Shown here one piece after another: positions 52,647-62,383 of a DNA stretch of 64,000 nt. Source of the DNA: Tethya wilhelma. Taxonomy: Eukaryota > Porifera > Demospongiae > Tethyida > Tethyidae. Every line of letters starts with the position of its first letter. Positions within the stretch are counted from its first letter, which is position 1. The stretch lies in the NCBI GenBank assembly GCA_964030475.1, contig CAXIPT010000009.1, positions 2,509,100-2,573,099 of the forward strand, in the 5' to 3' direction. Both the position numbers and the translations under genes were made by a program. The notes under the pieces are model-generated. The model made no database searches. It was not told the origin of the DNA and saw only the letters and a list, made by a program, of their open reading frames with translations.

Positions 52647-53840
52647 TTATTTTGACTCTCGAGACCACACAGGAATTTGTGCTTGCCTTGAAGCAACTTC
52701 ATTTTTGCATGCACAATGGTATGAGCCTGGAGCAGTCTTAAGGCAAGCATTTTTTAACAACAGGCACAAGAAGCAGAACTCTTTCTTGCATCTTGGGCAT
52801 AGGATAAACTTACACCCAGTTAGCTTGTGCTCAATTACATATCCACAAGTTGGGCATGCACGACATTGAGGTACTTGTTTCCCTTTTAAAGTGACCATTT
52901 CTGCATCTCGAATGGCAGGGTAGGATGGATGATAGCAATCAGGACGGCCACACTTTACTGATGAGGTGGACGGACCAGTCCACTCTTTGTTACAGTTCCA
53001 GCAAAAATCAAATGATTTTTTCTTAGTATTTGTACAAATGGTACACCGAACGCAAAGGTTTGTAAGATCTCGACGTTCAACTAATGAGCAACATCCAGGA
53101 CATTCTTTGCAATCATAATACTGAACAGCGGCATATTGAGACATCTTGGTTTCAAAGTACAGTCGTTCCTTATCATCTAAATGTGCTAGTCGACAAACTT
53201 CTTTATATTGCCACTCTTTCTCGCACTGCTTGTTACCTGGGCCTATGATTGCTGGACAATAGAATTTCCACTGTTTCTCCTTTAAACGACTGCGACACCA
53301 AGCAGTAAGTGAGTTAGCATCTATAGCGTGACCGCATGACATTTTAACTCTTGGTTGATCATCTGGGCTACTGTATCCTGTAATTGCATCAGGCTCCTTG
53401 TCCGTGAAACGTAAAGAGAAGTCGGACAGGTCATGAACTTTATCCTCAACCAAAGGAGGGGTTTCAACACGCTGAGTGAATTTGGGCTTAGGATTGTCAT
53501 CCGAATTATCCTTGACAATGATATTGTATTCGTTCTCAGGTGATTGCTCCATGCCCCCTGGCAAACGAAATACGAGCTGTAGGCTTGATCCACGATGGAT
53601 GCCGTAGTCTTTAAACGTAGCGTCGTTTCCTCTTAACTTGTCTTGTAGCTGTTTTCCAGCATAGAGAATACGTAAATCGTCAGGGCCTGTAGACAGATGG
53701 GGCCACCTATCATGGACTAGCCGGCGAAACTTATTTATTGGTGTTGCAACAAAATCATCCTTGTTCTTTGCCACTTCAATTGTGATCAGTTCGGCGCCCA
53801 TGCCAGTAACAGTGACCAACCAAATGTCTGCCGCGGCCAT
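52647..53840 (-). CDS. Ubiquitin-like domain + RBR-type E3 ligase-like protein, copy 1
   Basis: Single-exon frame, 397 aa. Residues ~8-97 resemble a ubiquitin-like domain (RWPHLSTGPDDLRILYAGKQ, LQDKLRG, YGIHRGSSLQLVFRLPGG). From ~165: a RING1-like segment without the usual first CxxC (MSCGHAIDANSLTAWCR), an IBR-like segment (KECPGCCSLVERRDLTN, FDFCWNCNKEW), then a RING2-like segment (ACPTCGYVIEHKL, CPRCKKEFCFLCLLLK). A Cys lies at the usual catalytic position of RBR ligases (TGCKFI), but this copy lacks one Gly there (GGC in both paralogues). RBR ligases pass ubiquitin via that Cys (known). Ligase activity is inferred. It is not parkin: no RING0 is seen. Confidence 0.82.
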   Translation of the reverse strand: MAAADIWLVTVTGMGAELITIEVAKNKDDFVATPINKFRRLVHDRWPHLSTGPDDLRILYAGKQLQDKLRGNDATFKDYGIHRGSSLQLVFRLPGGMEQSPENEYNIIVKDNSDDNPKPKFTQRVETPPLVEDKVHDLSDFSLRFTDKEPDAITGYSSPDDQPRVKMSCGHAIDANSLTAWCRSRLKEKQWKFYCPAIIGPGNKQCEKEWQYKEVCRLAHLDDKERLYFETKMSQYAAVQYYDCKECPGCCSLVERRDLTNLCVRCTICTNTKKKSFDFCWNCNKEWTGPSTSSVKCGRPDCYHPSYPAIRDAEMVTLKGKQVPQCRACPTCGYVIEHKLTGCKFILCPRCKKEFCFLCLLLKNACLKTAPGSYHCACKNEVASRQAQIPVWSRESK

Positions 53841-54170
53841 GACTTTATTTGAGACGAGACAGCCACTTTGCTAAACTTCCGCGAATACGCGTAGATGCAG
53901 AGAGATCTTTCAATGCAAAAAGAACCAGGACAGTCAACTGACACTCAGAAGCGAAGCTACAAGTACATAATATATGTAGCTACAAGCATGCGGCGCCGGC
54001 GGCGCTGCCCATCTCACGAGGGCAGCGCAGAGTGGGGGGCTGAATTAACGCGCGATTATAATCGACTCCTTACCTGGCGGCGAGAATGCTCATGCACGCT
54101 GCATGTGAGGACAAAGCATACACATAGCATCACGATTACTAATAATTTATACTTTAGTATATGACATTAT
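53841..54170. other. Promoter-side interval of UBL-RBR copy 1
   Basis: About 330 bp with a GC-rich core (ggcgccggcggcgctgcc near 53995). No gene is seen. Confidence 0.5.
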
Positions 54171-54297
54171 GTTTCACTTTCAATGAGGCTAGGCATTTCC
54201 TACTGTGAGTACTTGCAAACTTCTCCGCTATAGATCGTTGGTAGGTACCACTTCCAACTGCAATCAGAGCACTACCAAAGAGCAAACTGTCTATATA
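54171..54297 (-). pseudogene. Isolated C-terminal fragment of the glycosyltransferase-like gene (third copy)
   Basis: It encodes about 40 residues matching the C terminus of the neighbouring copies (SLLFGSALIAVGSGTYQRSI, ASLKVK). It stops abruptly next to the TA-flanked MITE at 54298. It is therefore a remnant of a longer array of this gene. Confidence 0.8.
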
Positions 54298-54464
54298 TAG
54301 AGCGGGTGCAATCAACGTCATCAAAAACCGGAAGTATTTTGAGTGATACTAGAAATAGTTATTTTTGCCATACGGAAGTAAATGACAGCTGCTCGTTCTC
54401 CGTATTGCTCTGTACATTTTTGCCATACGGAAGTGACTCATTTTACGTAATTGCACCCGCTCTA
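54298..54464. mobile_element. MITE with 'tagagcgggtgcaat' ends
   Basis: TAGAGCGGGTGCAAT and ATTGCACCCGCTCTA are exact 15-bp inverted ends including the TA target. Inside are two direct copies of 'tttttgccatacggaagt'. It abuts the gene fragment at 54171-54297. Confidence 0.85.
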
Positions 54465-54749
54465 TTGACCACTTCTGACTAGCTTTCTCGTTTTGTTTTT
54501 GATATGCTTGTTGATTAAGATGTAACAACAATATCCAATGCAGTGTACATGTATGTGAACATAACATTATACATACTCTAAGATATAATATCTCTTGTTT
54601 ATATGTAGATTAATTAATAATTATCGTATTCTATTTAAAAGGATTGCATGCACATGGTACATGTAAAATCGCATACCCGGCACCCCCAATTAATCATCAC
54701 ATGCATGCAATATGCACATACACAATACCAAAATTTTAATGTCAATTGA

Positions 54750-56103
54750 TCATGAGTGATAATCATTATCTTTCCTACACATTGGATCACCATCATCTAT
54801 ATACTCTAATATGTATTTCACTTTCAATGAGGCTAGACAGTCGCTACTGTGAGTGCCTGCAAACCTCTCCGCTATAGATCTTTGATAGGTACCACTTCCA
54901 ACCACTATCAGAGCGCTACCATAGAGCAAACTGTCGGCCTCTATCAACGACACAAGTCCAGAATTGTCCGGCAAGTCGTAATCATCTGGTTGAAATTCAC
55001 AAGCTGCCGATTCGATATTGAGTTGTGAAAGAAGTTCGTTGGTCTTATTGAAGCAAGCTTCAAGAGGTCTCCAGATTCCTTCGTAATGACACGTATCACT
55101 CCCGTAAGGACCAGCATAGTCGTGTAAGATCAGTGTAGGCGAATCAGGTGTCAAGTTACATCTCTGTTTCATTTCATCTATCAATGTATTCAGCTTCTTT
55201 ATCGTACATTGGTAAAACAACTCCGGGTCATCTTTTAGAGGTTCAAATAACTTTTCAAATCGGACGTGAATGGAGAGGAATGCCTCTGAACTCAGGCCTT
55301 GTGACTCGATAAATTTCTTAGCAGTTTGTTGCACAATGTCACTGTGGGTCAGTCTTGTCGGAGATATCTTGCATCTGTCGATGGCTGCAAAATGATCGCT
55401 AAAAGGCACCCTACGGGTGAACTTTCCTTGCCAGCTCACAAACACAACGCTGGCAAGAGGTTTAGAAGTCAAGTATTGACCTTTTCTTCTCTTTATCTTG
55501 CAGTAAACGTAGTCCATGATCTGTGGTACTGTGACGTTCATTGAATTGTGTACGCATAATGTCTGTTCTACTTTGAAATTGAAATTGTGCCTAAAAGTGT
55601 ACTGGTTATATATAGTGGACAAATCTTCGTTCACTGAAGTAGAATTACGAAGCTCTTGATTGAGTGTGGTTTCTACAGATTCAGAGAGTCCCGTCATTCT
55701 TGCAACTTTCCGTGCAGTCGACAACCGGTTCCTTGTCGAATTCGACACTATTGTCCATCTCATTGTGGATAGTCTTTGTGAGAATGTACATGTGTTGAAT
55801 GAAATACACTACAACTATACTTCTGTAGGAGTATCGCAAAAATTCGTCCATCGGTTGTATTAGTGTGGGAAGATCTTCTGAATCCAAGCTGCTTCCTTTG
55901 AGGCAGCTTTCAAGGTCTCTGCTTAAGGTGGTCACGTTTATAAGTTGGCTAAGTTTTAAAATAACCTCTTGTGGGTGGTGGAAACTGTACAGTCTGGACT
56001 TGAAGACGTATGGCTCAACACCCGTGAAGTTCCAGTCTTCTACCAAGTTGAGAAACTGTATGTAGTGTCTTGTCGACATTGTCAGCTGTTCTGCATAGTG
56101 CAA
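54750..56103 (-). CDS. Type II glycosyltransferase-like gene (possible O-fucosyltransferase fold), left copy, partial
   Basis: About 450 residues reading left from the gap at 56104. Features: SRLYSFHHPQEV, LASVVFVSWQGKFTRRVPFS, FLSIHVRFEKLF (the HxRxE-like strand seen in O-fucosyltransferases), YGSALIVVGSGTYQRSIAER, CLASLKVKYIL. Family assignment rests on these motifs and is moderate. The N terminus is cut by the gap. One extra base near 55707 (acggaaag against acggaag in the right copy) breaks the frame. It is head-to-head with the right copy. Confidence 0.6.
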
Positions 56104-56104
56104 N

Positions 56105-57591
56105 ACTAGAGCTTCAACAATTCTACTTTGTGTCGTCAGCATCAATATATTCGTGTTTATACTACTGTTCAATAACTTTCATTCGAGGGAGTGGTCTCTA
56201 ATAACAGATGGCTACGTGTACGAACTGAGTGATATGAATGTGAGTTATATGCTTGCTTTACACTATGCAGAGCAGCTGACAATGTCGACGAGACACTACA
56301 TACAGTTTCTCAACTTGGTAGCTGACTGGAACTTCACAGGTGTTGAGCCATACGTCTTCAAGTCCAGACTGTACAGTTTCCACCACCCCCAGGAGGTCAA
56401 TTTAAAACTTAGCCAACTTATAAACGTGACCACCTTAAGTAGAGACCTTCAAAGCTGCCTCAAAGGAAGCAGCTTCGATTCAGAAGATCTTCCCACACTA
56501 ATACAACCGATGGACGAATTTTTGCGATACTCCTACAGAAGTATAGTTGTAGTGTATTTCATTCAACACATGTACATTCTCCCAAAGACTATCCACAATG
56601 AGATGGACAATAGTGTCGAATTCGATGAGGAACCGGTTGTCGACTGCACGGAAGTTGCAAGATTGACGGGACTCTCTGAATCTGTAGAAACCACACTCAA
56701 TCAAGAGCTTTGTAATTCTACTTCAGTGAACGAAGATTTGTCCACTATAAATAACCAGTACACTTCTAGGCACAATTTCAATTTCAAAGTAGAACAGACG
56801 TTATGCGTACACAATTCAATGAACGTCACAATACCACAGATCATGGACTATGTTTACAACAAGATAAAGAGAAGAAAAGGTCAATACTTGACTTCTAAAC
56901 CTCTTGCCAGCATTGTGTTTGTGAGCTGGCAGGGAAAGTTTACTCGAAGGGTGCCTTTTAGCGATCGTTTTGCAGCCATCGACAGATGCAAGATATCTCC
57001 GACAAGACTGACACACAGTGATATTGTGCAACAAACTGCTAAGAAATTTGTTGAGTCACAAGGCCTGAGTTCGGAGCCGTTCCTCTCTATTCACGTCCGA
57101 TTTGAAAAGTTATTCGAACCCCTAAAAGATGACCCGGAGTTGTTTACCAATGTACGATAAAGAAGCTGAATACATTGATAGATGAAATGAAACAGAGATG
57201 TAACTTGACACCTGATTCGCCTACACTGATCTTACACGACTATGCTGGTCCTTACGGGAGTGATACGTGTCATTACGAAGGAATCTGGAGCCCTCTCGAA
57301 GTTTGCTTCAATAAGACCAACGAACTTCTTTCACAACTCAATATCGAATCGGCAGCTTGTGAATTTCAACCAGAAGATTACGACTTGCCCGACAATTCTG
57401 GACTCGTATCATTGATAGAGGCAGACAGTTTGCTCTATGGTAGTGCTCTGATAGTGGTTGGAAGTGGTACCTACCAAAGATCTATAGCGGAGAAGTTTGC
57501 AAATACTCACAGTAGGAATTGCATAGCCTCATTGAAAGTGAAATACATTCTAGAGTGCATTAGTAATAGTGATACCATCTCCATTCTATGA
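56105..57591 (+). CDS. Type II glycosyltransferase-like gene, right copy, with one frame break
   Basis: It starts inside the gap. Directly after the N an open frame encodes STILLCVVSINIFVFILLFN, a signal-anchor helix as in Golgi type II enzymes, then YVYELSDMNVSYMLALHYAE and the body shared with the left copy (about 95% by eye), ending ECISNSDTISIL. A missing T in a TTTT run at ~57148 breaks the frame (ELFTNVR-stop; the left copy reads ELFYQCTIKK). HVRFEKLF and GSGTYQRSIAEK are present. O-fucosyltransferase-like activity is a tentative inference; a Golgi-membrane enzyme is better supported. Confidence 0.6.
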
Positions 57592-58074
57592 TCAGGCATA
57601 AATTTTGAATCAGGCTACATGTTTTGAGTTCATATGATGGCCTGGAGTTAGCTATACAGGGATGGATGTCAATGATTGAGGTGCTTTTGTGGAGTGATAA
57701 TAGTTATCTACTGGAAATAGCACTACGTAGTGTATAATATCTATGGAAATAGTATAAATTTTCATGAAGCTCTTGACCCATTCATGCGCGCGCATGAATT
57801 ATTTTAGCCACACCCTGCTGGAAAAGAATAAAACCTCAGACACTCCCCCAATCTGTAGCTCAGAAGTAGCGAGTTTTATAACAGTTCTTCTTTCAACTGT
57901 AACTGGTTTTTCTTTGATCATTTTGTACAAGAGTACATAATACTGATATTATAATATAGAATAGCTAGTCTACAGACCGTCCTCCCAGGCCTAGTCGACT
58001 GGTCGTGCCCGTGTGCTCGGCCGTTATTTGTTTGTCGTTTGTCACTTTTTTTCTTTAGTATTATTGTATTGGCA
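57592..58074. other. Intergenic region
   Basis: About 480 bp between the glycosyltransferase copy and the Death-RBR gene; contains gcgcgc near 57786. No gene or repeat is recognised. Confidence 0.5.
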
Positions 58075-60231
58075 ATGGCTGAAAGAGAAAGAAACTCCGA
58101 CCCTCCAGGTATAATATGAATTAACATTATTATGAGTTGTATCACTTGAACTAACTCACTCGCACAACGGAATCAATTAATGCAAGGTTTATTTGTGTGT
58201 GTCTTTTAACTTGATCATTTTTCATGCTACAATGTTAACATTAACATATTAAATGCATTGCATGCAGGCCTTGATCTAAGGACCTTAATGGAAAAACTCA
58301 AGTCAGTGGATTATAAATATTTCCTCATTGGAATAAACTTGGGAATTGATTCTGATCGGATCAGAACAATTGAAGTAGAACATAAACAAGTTGGACGGAT
58401 ACTTGCTGAGGTTCTAGATTTTTGGTTGAATGGTAACACAAAAGTTCCAGTTTGCTGGGATTCTGTTGCTAATGTCTTGAGATCAATTGATAACAATAAA
58501 TTAGCTGATCAAATAACTAAAGAAAATGCCCCAAACAAAGATTGTCTTGCTCTTGGTCTGTCCCCAGATAATGACTCCTTCTCTATTATGAGTAGTAAGT
58601 TCCAAACTCTGGTAACATCAATTCTTAATTCTTTCAAAAGGCGCGAGGTCTCAACAGCCGAAATCATAGCACAAGTTCGGACATTTGGATATTTGGATCC
58701 AGTCTTAAGAAATCCTCAAGATCCCATCCAACCAATGCTACAACATGAAATAGAACGACTAGAGAAAGAAACTCGAGCTAATGGCAGAGCACATGTAACG
58801 TTCGAAGATATTCATACAGTTATCATGAAGTATTCATCCTTCTTTAACTATTATATTGTTGAAAAGATGGTTGAAGAGTTTGGAACATCAGAAGACAAGA
58901 AAATTTTTCACAAGTATGATTGTGAATTTAGGGAATATGCTGAAGAAACAATCATCAAATGGCCATTGCAAATTGCAGCAAAACTTGTGGATGCGGATTT
59001 AAACCAAGTTAAGATCTATGTTAAAGTCGATGACAGCTTTATACAGAAATACACCTTAAGTCATCTAAAACTTTTTGTTAGTAAGCTCTCCAAAGTTTTA
59101 GGCTACAATGAAGGTGTATTACAACTTGTTGATGCAAAATCAGGCTGCATTAATCTAATGTTCAGAATTCCTTTATTTGTGCAGAGAGCAACTTTTCCTC
59201 TCTCACTTAAACAGGAAGATGCTCTGGCACAATTGAGTGTTCTAGAACTTACTAGTGGAACATATATGTATAGAAACTGTGATCAGCGACAAGTACCCAG
59301 TGCTGATCAGTCAGATGAAAATGGGCAACAAACAGATAAGAACTTTTGTAACACAAAATTCTCAGAACGTGTAAAGTTTCCGTCTTCAATGGACCAGGTT
59401 CAAAATAAAGTTCATGACCTGTCAGATTTTTCCCTACATTTTACAAATAAGCAGCCCGACTCAATCCTTGGATATAGTGAATTAGATGACCAACCAAGGG
59501 TTATAATGTCCTGCGGTCATGCCGTAGATGCTAACTCACTTACTGAGTGGTGTCTGAGTCTCCTCAATCAGCGAAAGTGGAAATTCTACTGTCCAGCTAT
59601 ATTACAAGGTCCAGGTAGTAATCACAAGCAGTGCAACAAAACATGGGAATATATTGAAGTTCGTAAAGTAGCTATGCTAACAAATGAAGAACGGCAGTAC
59701 TTTGAAAGCAAGATATCAGAATATGCAGCTTACAGTTACCTTGATTACAGAGAATGTCCTGGATGCCACTCATTTGTTGAACGTCGTGATCTTACAAATG
59801 TTATTGTCCAATGTACAATTTGTACTAATGCCAAGAAAGAACCCTTTTACTTTTGTTGGAACTGCAACAAAGAGTGGAAAGGCCCCATTACATTTGATTC
59901 ATCTCTAATGTGTGGAAATCCTGATTGTTATCATCCATCCTACCCTGCCATTCGAGACGCTGAAATGGTTACTTTAAATGGAATGCAAGTACCTCAACGT
60001 CGTGCATGCCCAACGTGTGGTTCTGTCATTGAGCATAAACTAGATGGTGGATGCAAGTTTATCATTTGTCCAAGGTGCAAGAAAGAGTTCTGTTTTTTAT
60101 GTTTGTTGCTCAAAAGTGAGTGCTTGGAATCTGCTCCGGGCTCAAATTATACTGAATGTAACAATGGTGTTGTTGCTCCAAAACAAACACAAATTCCTGT
60201 ACCAGTTTTCACAAAGTTTAGCACTGATTAA
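58075..60231 (+). CDS. Death domain + conserved middle region + RBR E3 ligase-like fusion
   Basis: Exon 1 (58075-58108, MAERERNSDPPG) joins one large exon (58268-60231); about 665 aa. Residues ~12-100 are a Death domain (LRTLMEKLKSVDYKYFLIGI, VCWDSVANVLRSIDNNKLAD). ~120-350 is a middle region (SSFFNYYIVEKMVEEFGTSE, KIYVKVDDSF, SGCINLMFRIP) that I have seen in sponge and cnidarian Death proteins but cannot name. ~375-650 matches the RBR-like part of both UBL-RBR neighbours (MSCGHAVDANSLTEWCL, YRECPGCHSFVERRDL, CPTCGSVIEHKLDGGCKFII, KKEFCFLCLLLK) with the presumed catalytic Cys kept. This would link Death-fold signalling directly to ubiquitin transfer (inferred). Confidence 0.87.
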
Positions 60232-60754
60232 GTAGGCTTAGTCTCACTGCTATAAATCTGCCATAACTATTATAAAGAGTGATAAACATAAAATCAAGGC
60301 TAGTTTACAGGATTTTATACGGAGTGCAATTACTAAAACCATTCACTAATTAAAATCATGTTCAATTACATGACTATAGTACATGATAGTGCAATTACTG
60401 CTGTAATCACACTCTGGTACTTTTAAATTATTATAATCTTTTATGGTAATTCAGTACTAAGCTTATGTATGATTGTGCTTCACCTATTTTTTTTTTTTTT
60501 TTTTTTGATGTGCGACTATCTCAGCAATAACGATTATCGTAGCACGACAAACAGGTTTTCTAAACAGGTTTATTGTGCACACAGTGCGCTGTACATCGCG
60601 CATGGCACGTGCATGGCGCCCGGCCGCGCCGATACGGTACCGGTCTAGATTGTGGCTCTTTTAATTTGCTATTACGTACGGCATGCATTCACAGTAGTTT
60701 AGCAAAGTGCTGTGATCCTAAATTCGACGTGTACAAGAAAAGTCAAATTTGATA
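60232..60754. other. Interval between Death-RBR and UBL-RBR copy 2
   Basis: About 520 bp with a ~21-bp poly-T tract at 60487-60507 and a GC-rich stretch (cggccgcgccgatacggtacc, near 60620) that may be the UBL-RBR promoter. No gene is seen. Confidence 0.5.
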
Positions 60755-61942
60755 ATGGAGGATAGTTGGTTAGTCACGGTTACCGGTATGGGCGCCGAGC
60801 TGAACACGATTGAAGTGGCCAAGAATAAAGACGATTTTGTTGCAACACCTATAAGTAAGTTTCGCCGGCTAGTCCATGATAGGTGGCCACATCTGTCAAC
60901 TGGTCCTGACGATTTACGAATTCTTTTCGCTGGAAAACAATTACAAGACAAGGTAGGGGGAAACGAGGCCACGTTTAAGGACTATGGTATCCAGCGTGGA
61001 TCAACCCTACAGCTCGTATTTCGTTTACCAGGAGGCATGGATCAGCCACCTCCAGACGGTCAAGATAATGCCAAAGATAATACCAAGGACAATCCTAAGC
61101 CAAAATTTACCGAGCGTGTTGCGCCTCCACCAGTCGTCGATGATAAAGTTCATGACTTATCGGACTTTTCATTGCGTTTCACAGACAAGGAGCCTGATTC
61201 AATCACTGGAATGAGCAGTCCAGGTGATCCACTAAGAGTAAAGATGTCTTGTGGTCATGCTGTAGATGCTAACTCGCTTACTGCTTGGTGTCGTAGTCTC
61301 CTAGATCAGCAACAATGGGAATTCTTCTGTCCAGCAATTTTGCCTGGCACAATCAACAAACAGTGCAAAAAGAAGTGGGAATATACTGAGGTTCGTAAAG
61401 TAGCTCTGCTAAATGATGCAGAACAGAGGTACTTTGAAAGCAAAATGTCGGAATACGCTGCCCTTAGTTATTATGACTACAAAGAATGCCCAGAATGTCG
61501 CTCATTTGTTGAACGCAAAGATCTTGAGAACCTTCGTGTTCGATGTACAATTTGTACCAATACCAAAAAAAAATCTTTTGATTTTTGTTGGAACTGCAAC
61601 AAGGAGTGGACAGGCCCTGACACTACATCATCTGTAAAGTGTGGAAATCCTGATTGTTATCATCCATCTTACCCTGCCATTCGAGATGCCGAAATGGTCA
61701 CTTTAAATGGAAAGCAAGTACCTCAACGTCGTGCATGCCCAACCTGTGGCTACATTGTAGAGCACAAATTGGAAGGTGGGTGCAAGTTTATCATGTGCCC
61801 AAGGTGCAAGAAAGAGTTCTGTTTCTTATGTCTGTTACTGAAAGCTGATTGCCTCAAAACAGCTCCTCGTTCGTGGTTTGGTGAATGTAAAAATGACGTT
61901 GCACCAAAGCAGACACAGATACCTGTATGGTCACACAGTTAA
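60755..61942 (+). CDS. Ubiquitin-like domain + RBR-type E3 ligase-like protein, copy 2
   Basis: Single-exon frame, ~395 aa, starting MEDSWLVTVTGMGAELNTIE (ATG at 60755). The ubiquitin-like region (WPHLSTGPDDLRILFAGKQL, GIQRGSTLQLVFRLPGG) is almost identical to copy 1. The RBR-like part has MSCGHAVDANSLTAWCRSLL, KECPECRSFVERKDLENL, FCWNCNKEWTGP and CPTCGYIVEHKLEGGCKFIM, with GGC intact, so this copy looks the more likely to be active. It points outward, mirroring copy 1. Its UBL ends in LPGG, not followed directly by a stop, so it is an integral domain and not a conjugated modifier. Confidence 0.85.
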   Translation: MEDSWLVTVTGMGAELNTIEVAKNKDDFVATPISKFRRLVHDRWPHLSTGPDDLRILFAGKQLQDKVGGNEATFKDYGIQRGSTLQLVFRLPGGMDQPPPDGQDNAKDNTKDNPKPKFTERVAPPPVVDDKVHDLSDFSLRFTDKEPDSITGMSSPGDPLRVKMSCGHAVDANSLTAWCRSLLDQQQWEFFCPAILPGTINKQCKKKWEYTEVRKVALLNDAEQRYFESKMSEYAALSYYDYKECPECRSFVERKDLENLRVRCTICTNTKKKSFDFCWNCNKEWTGPDTTSSVKCGNPDCYHPSYPAIRDAEMVTLNGKQVPQRRACPTCGYIVEHKLEGGCKFIMCPRCKKEFCFLCLLLKADCLKTAPRSWFGECKNDVAPKQTQIPVWSHS

Positions 61943-62383
61943 CTGAGCTCAAGCCTTTGCCACATTAATTTTATTTTGCAGTGTTACTAATGCAAGATGT
62001 TGTATTTTGAATAATTATTACTGCTTCAGTGTATATATACCAATATTTTTTGAGTGTATAGATTAGTCCAGTGGATTCAATTTTCAGTGTAGTAGATAAA
62101 TATATTTGTTATGGATTTTAGTCACTGTGTTCATCTGGGGAACCCCTTACAGCGGCGCGGCGCAGCGCTGATATTCTTGGGCCTGGGCATAAAATTAGTG
62201 CATAATTATGTACGCATAATAAGCTTACATCAGTGCAGTATCGATCCATTTAACGCACACTGATAGACTGACGGCCCGGTCAACTAACAGCTTTTCAGTA
62301 CGGAGCTCAGTACTCAAAGGTAGGTCATTAACGACATTTTAAAGCATTGTTTGATACTGAATCTATCTTTCAGCCTATTTACA
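61943..62383. other. Interval before the last gene
   Basis: It contains a short GC-rich patch (gcggcgcggcgcagcgct, ~62155) and what looks like a non-coding first exon ending at a GTAGG donor (~62320), followed by an acceptor at 62373 just before the ATG. Confidence 0.45.

Noticed and set aside
52647..53840. Parkin orthologue
   Set aside because: Parkin has a UBL and an RBR but also a RING0 domain and a complete RING1; neither is seen here.
60755..61060. Ubiquitin precursor or modifier gene
   Set aside because: The LPGG motif is followed by more than 290 further residues with RBR-like modules, so the UBL is an integral domain.
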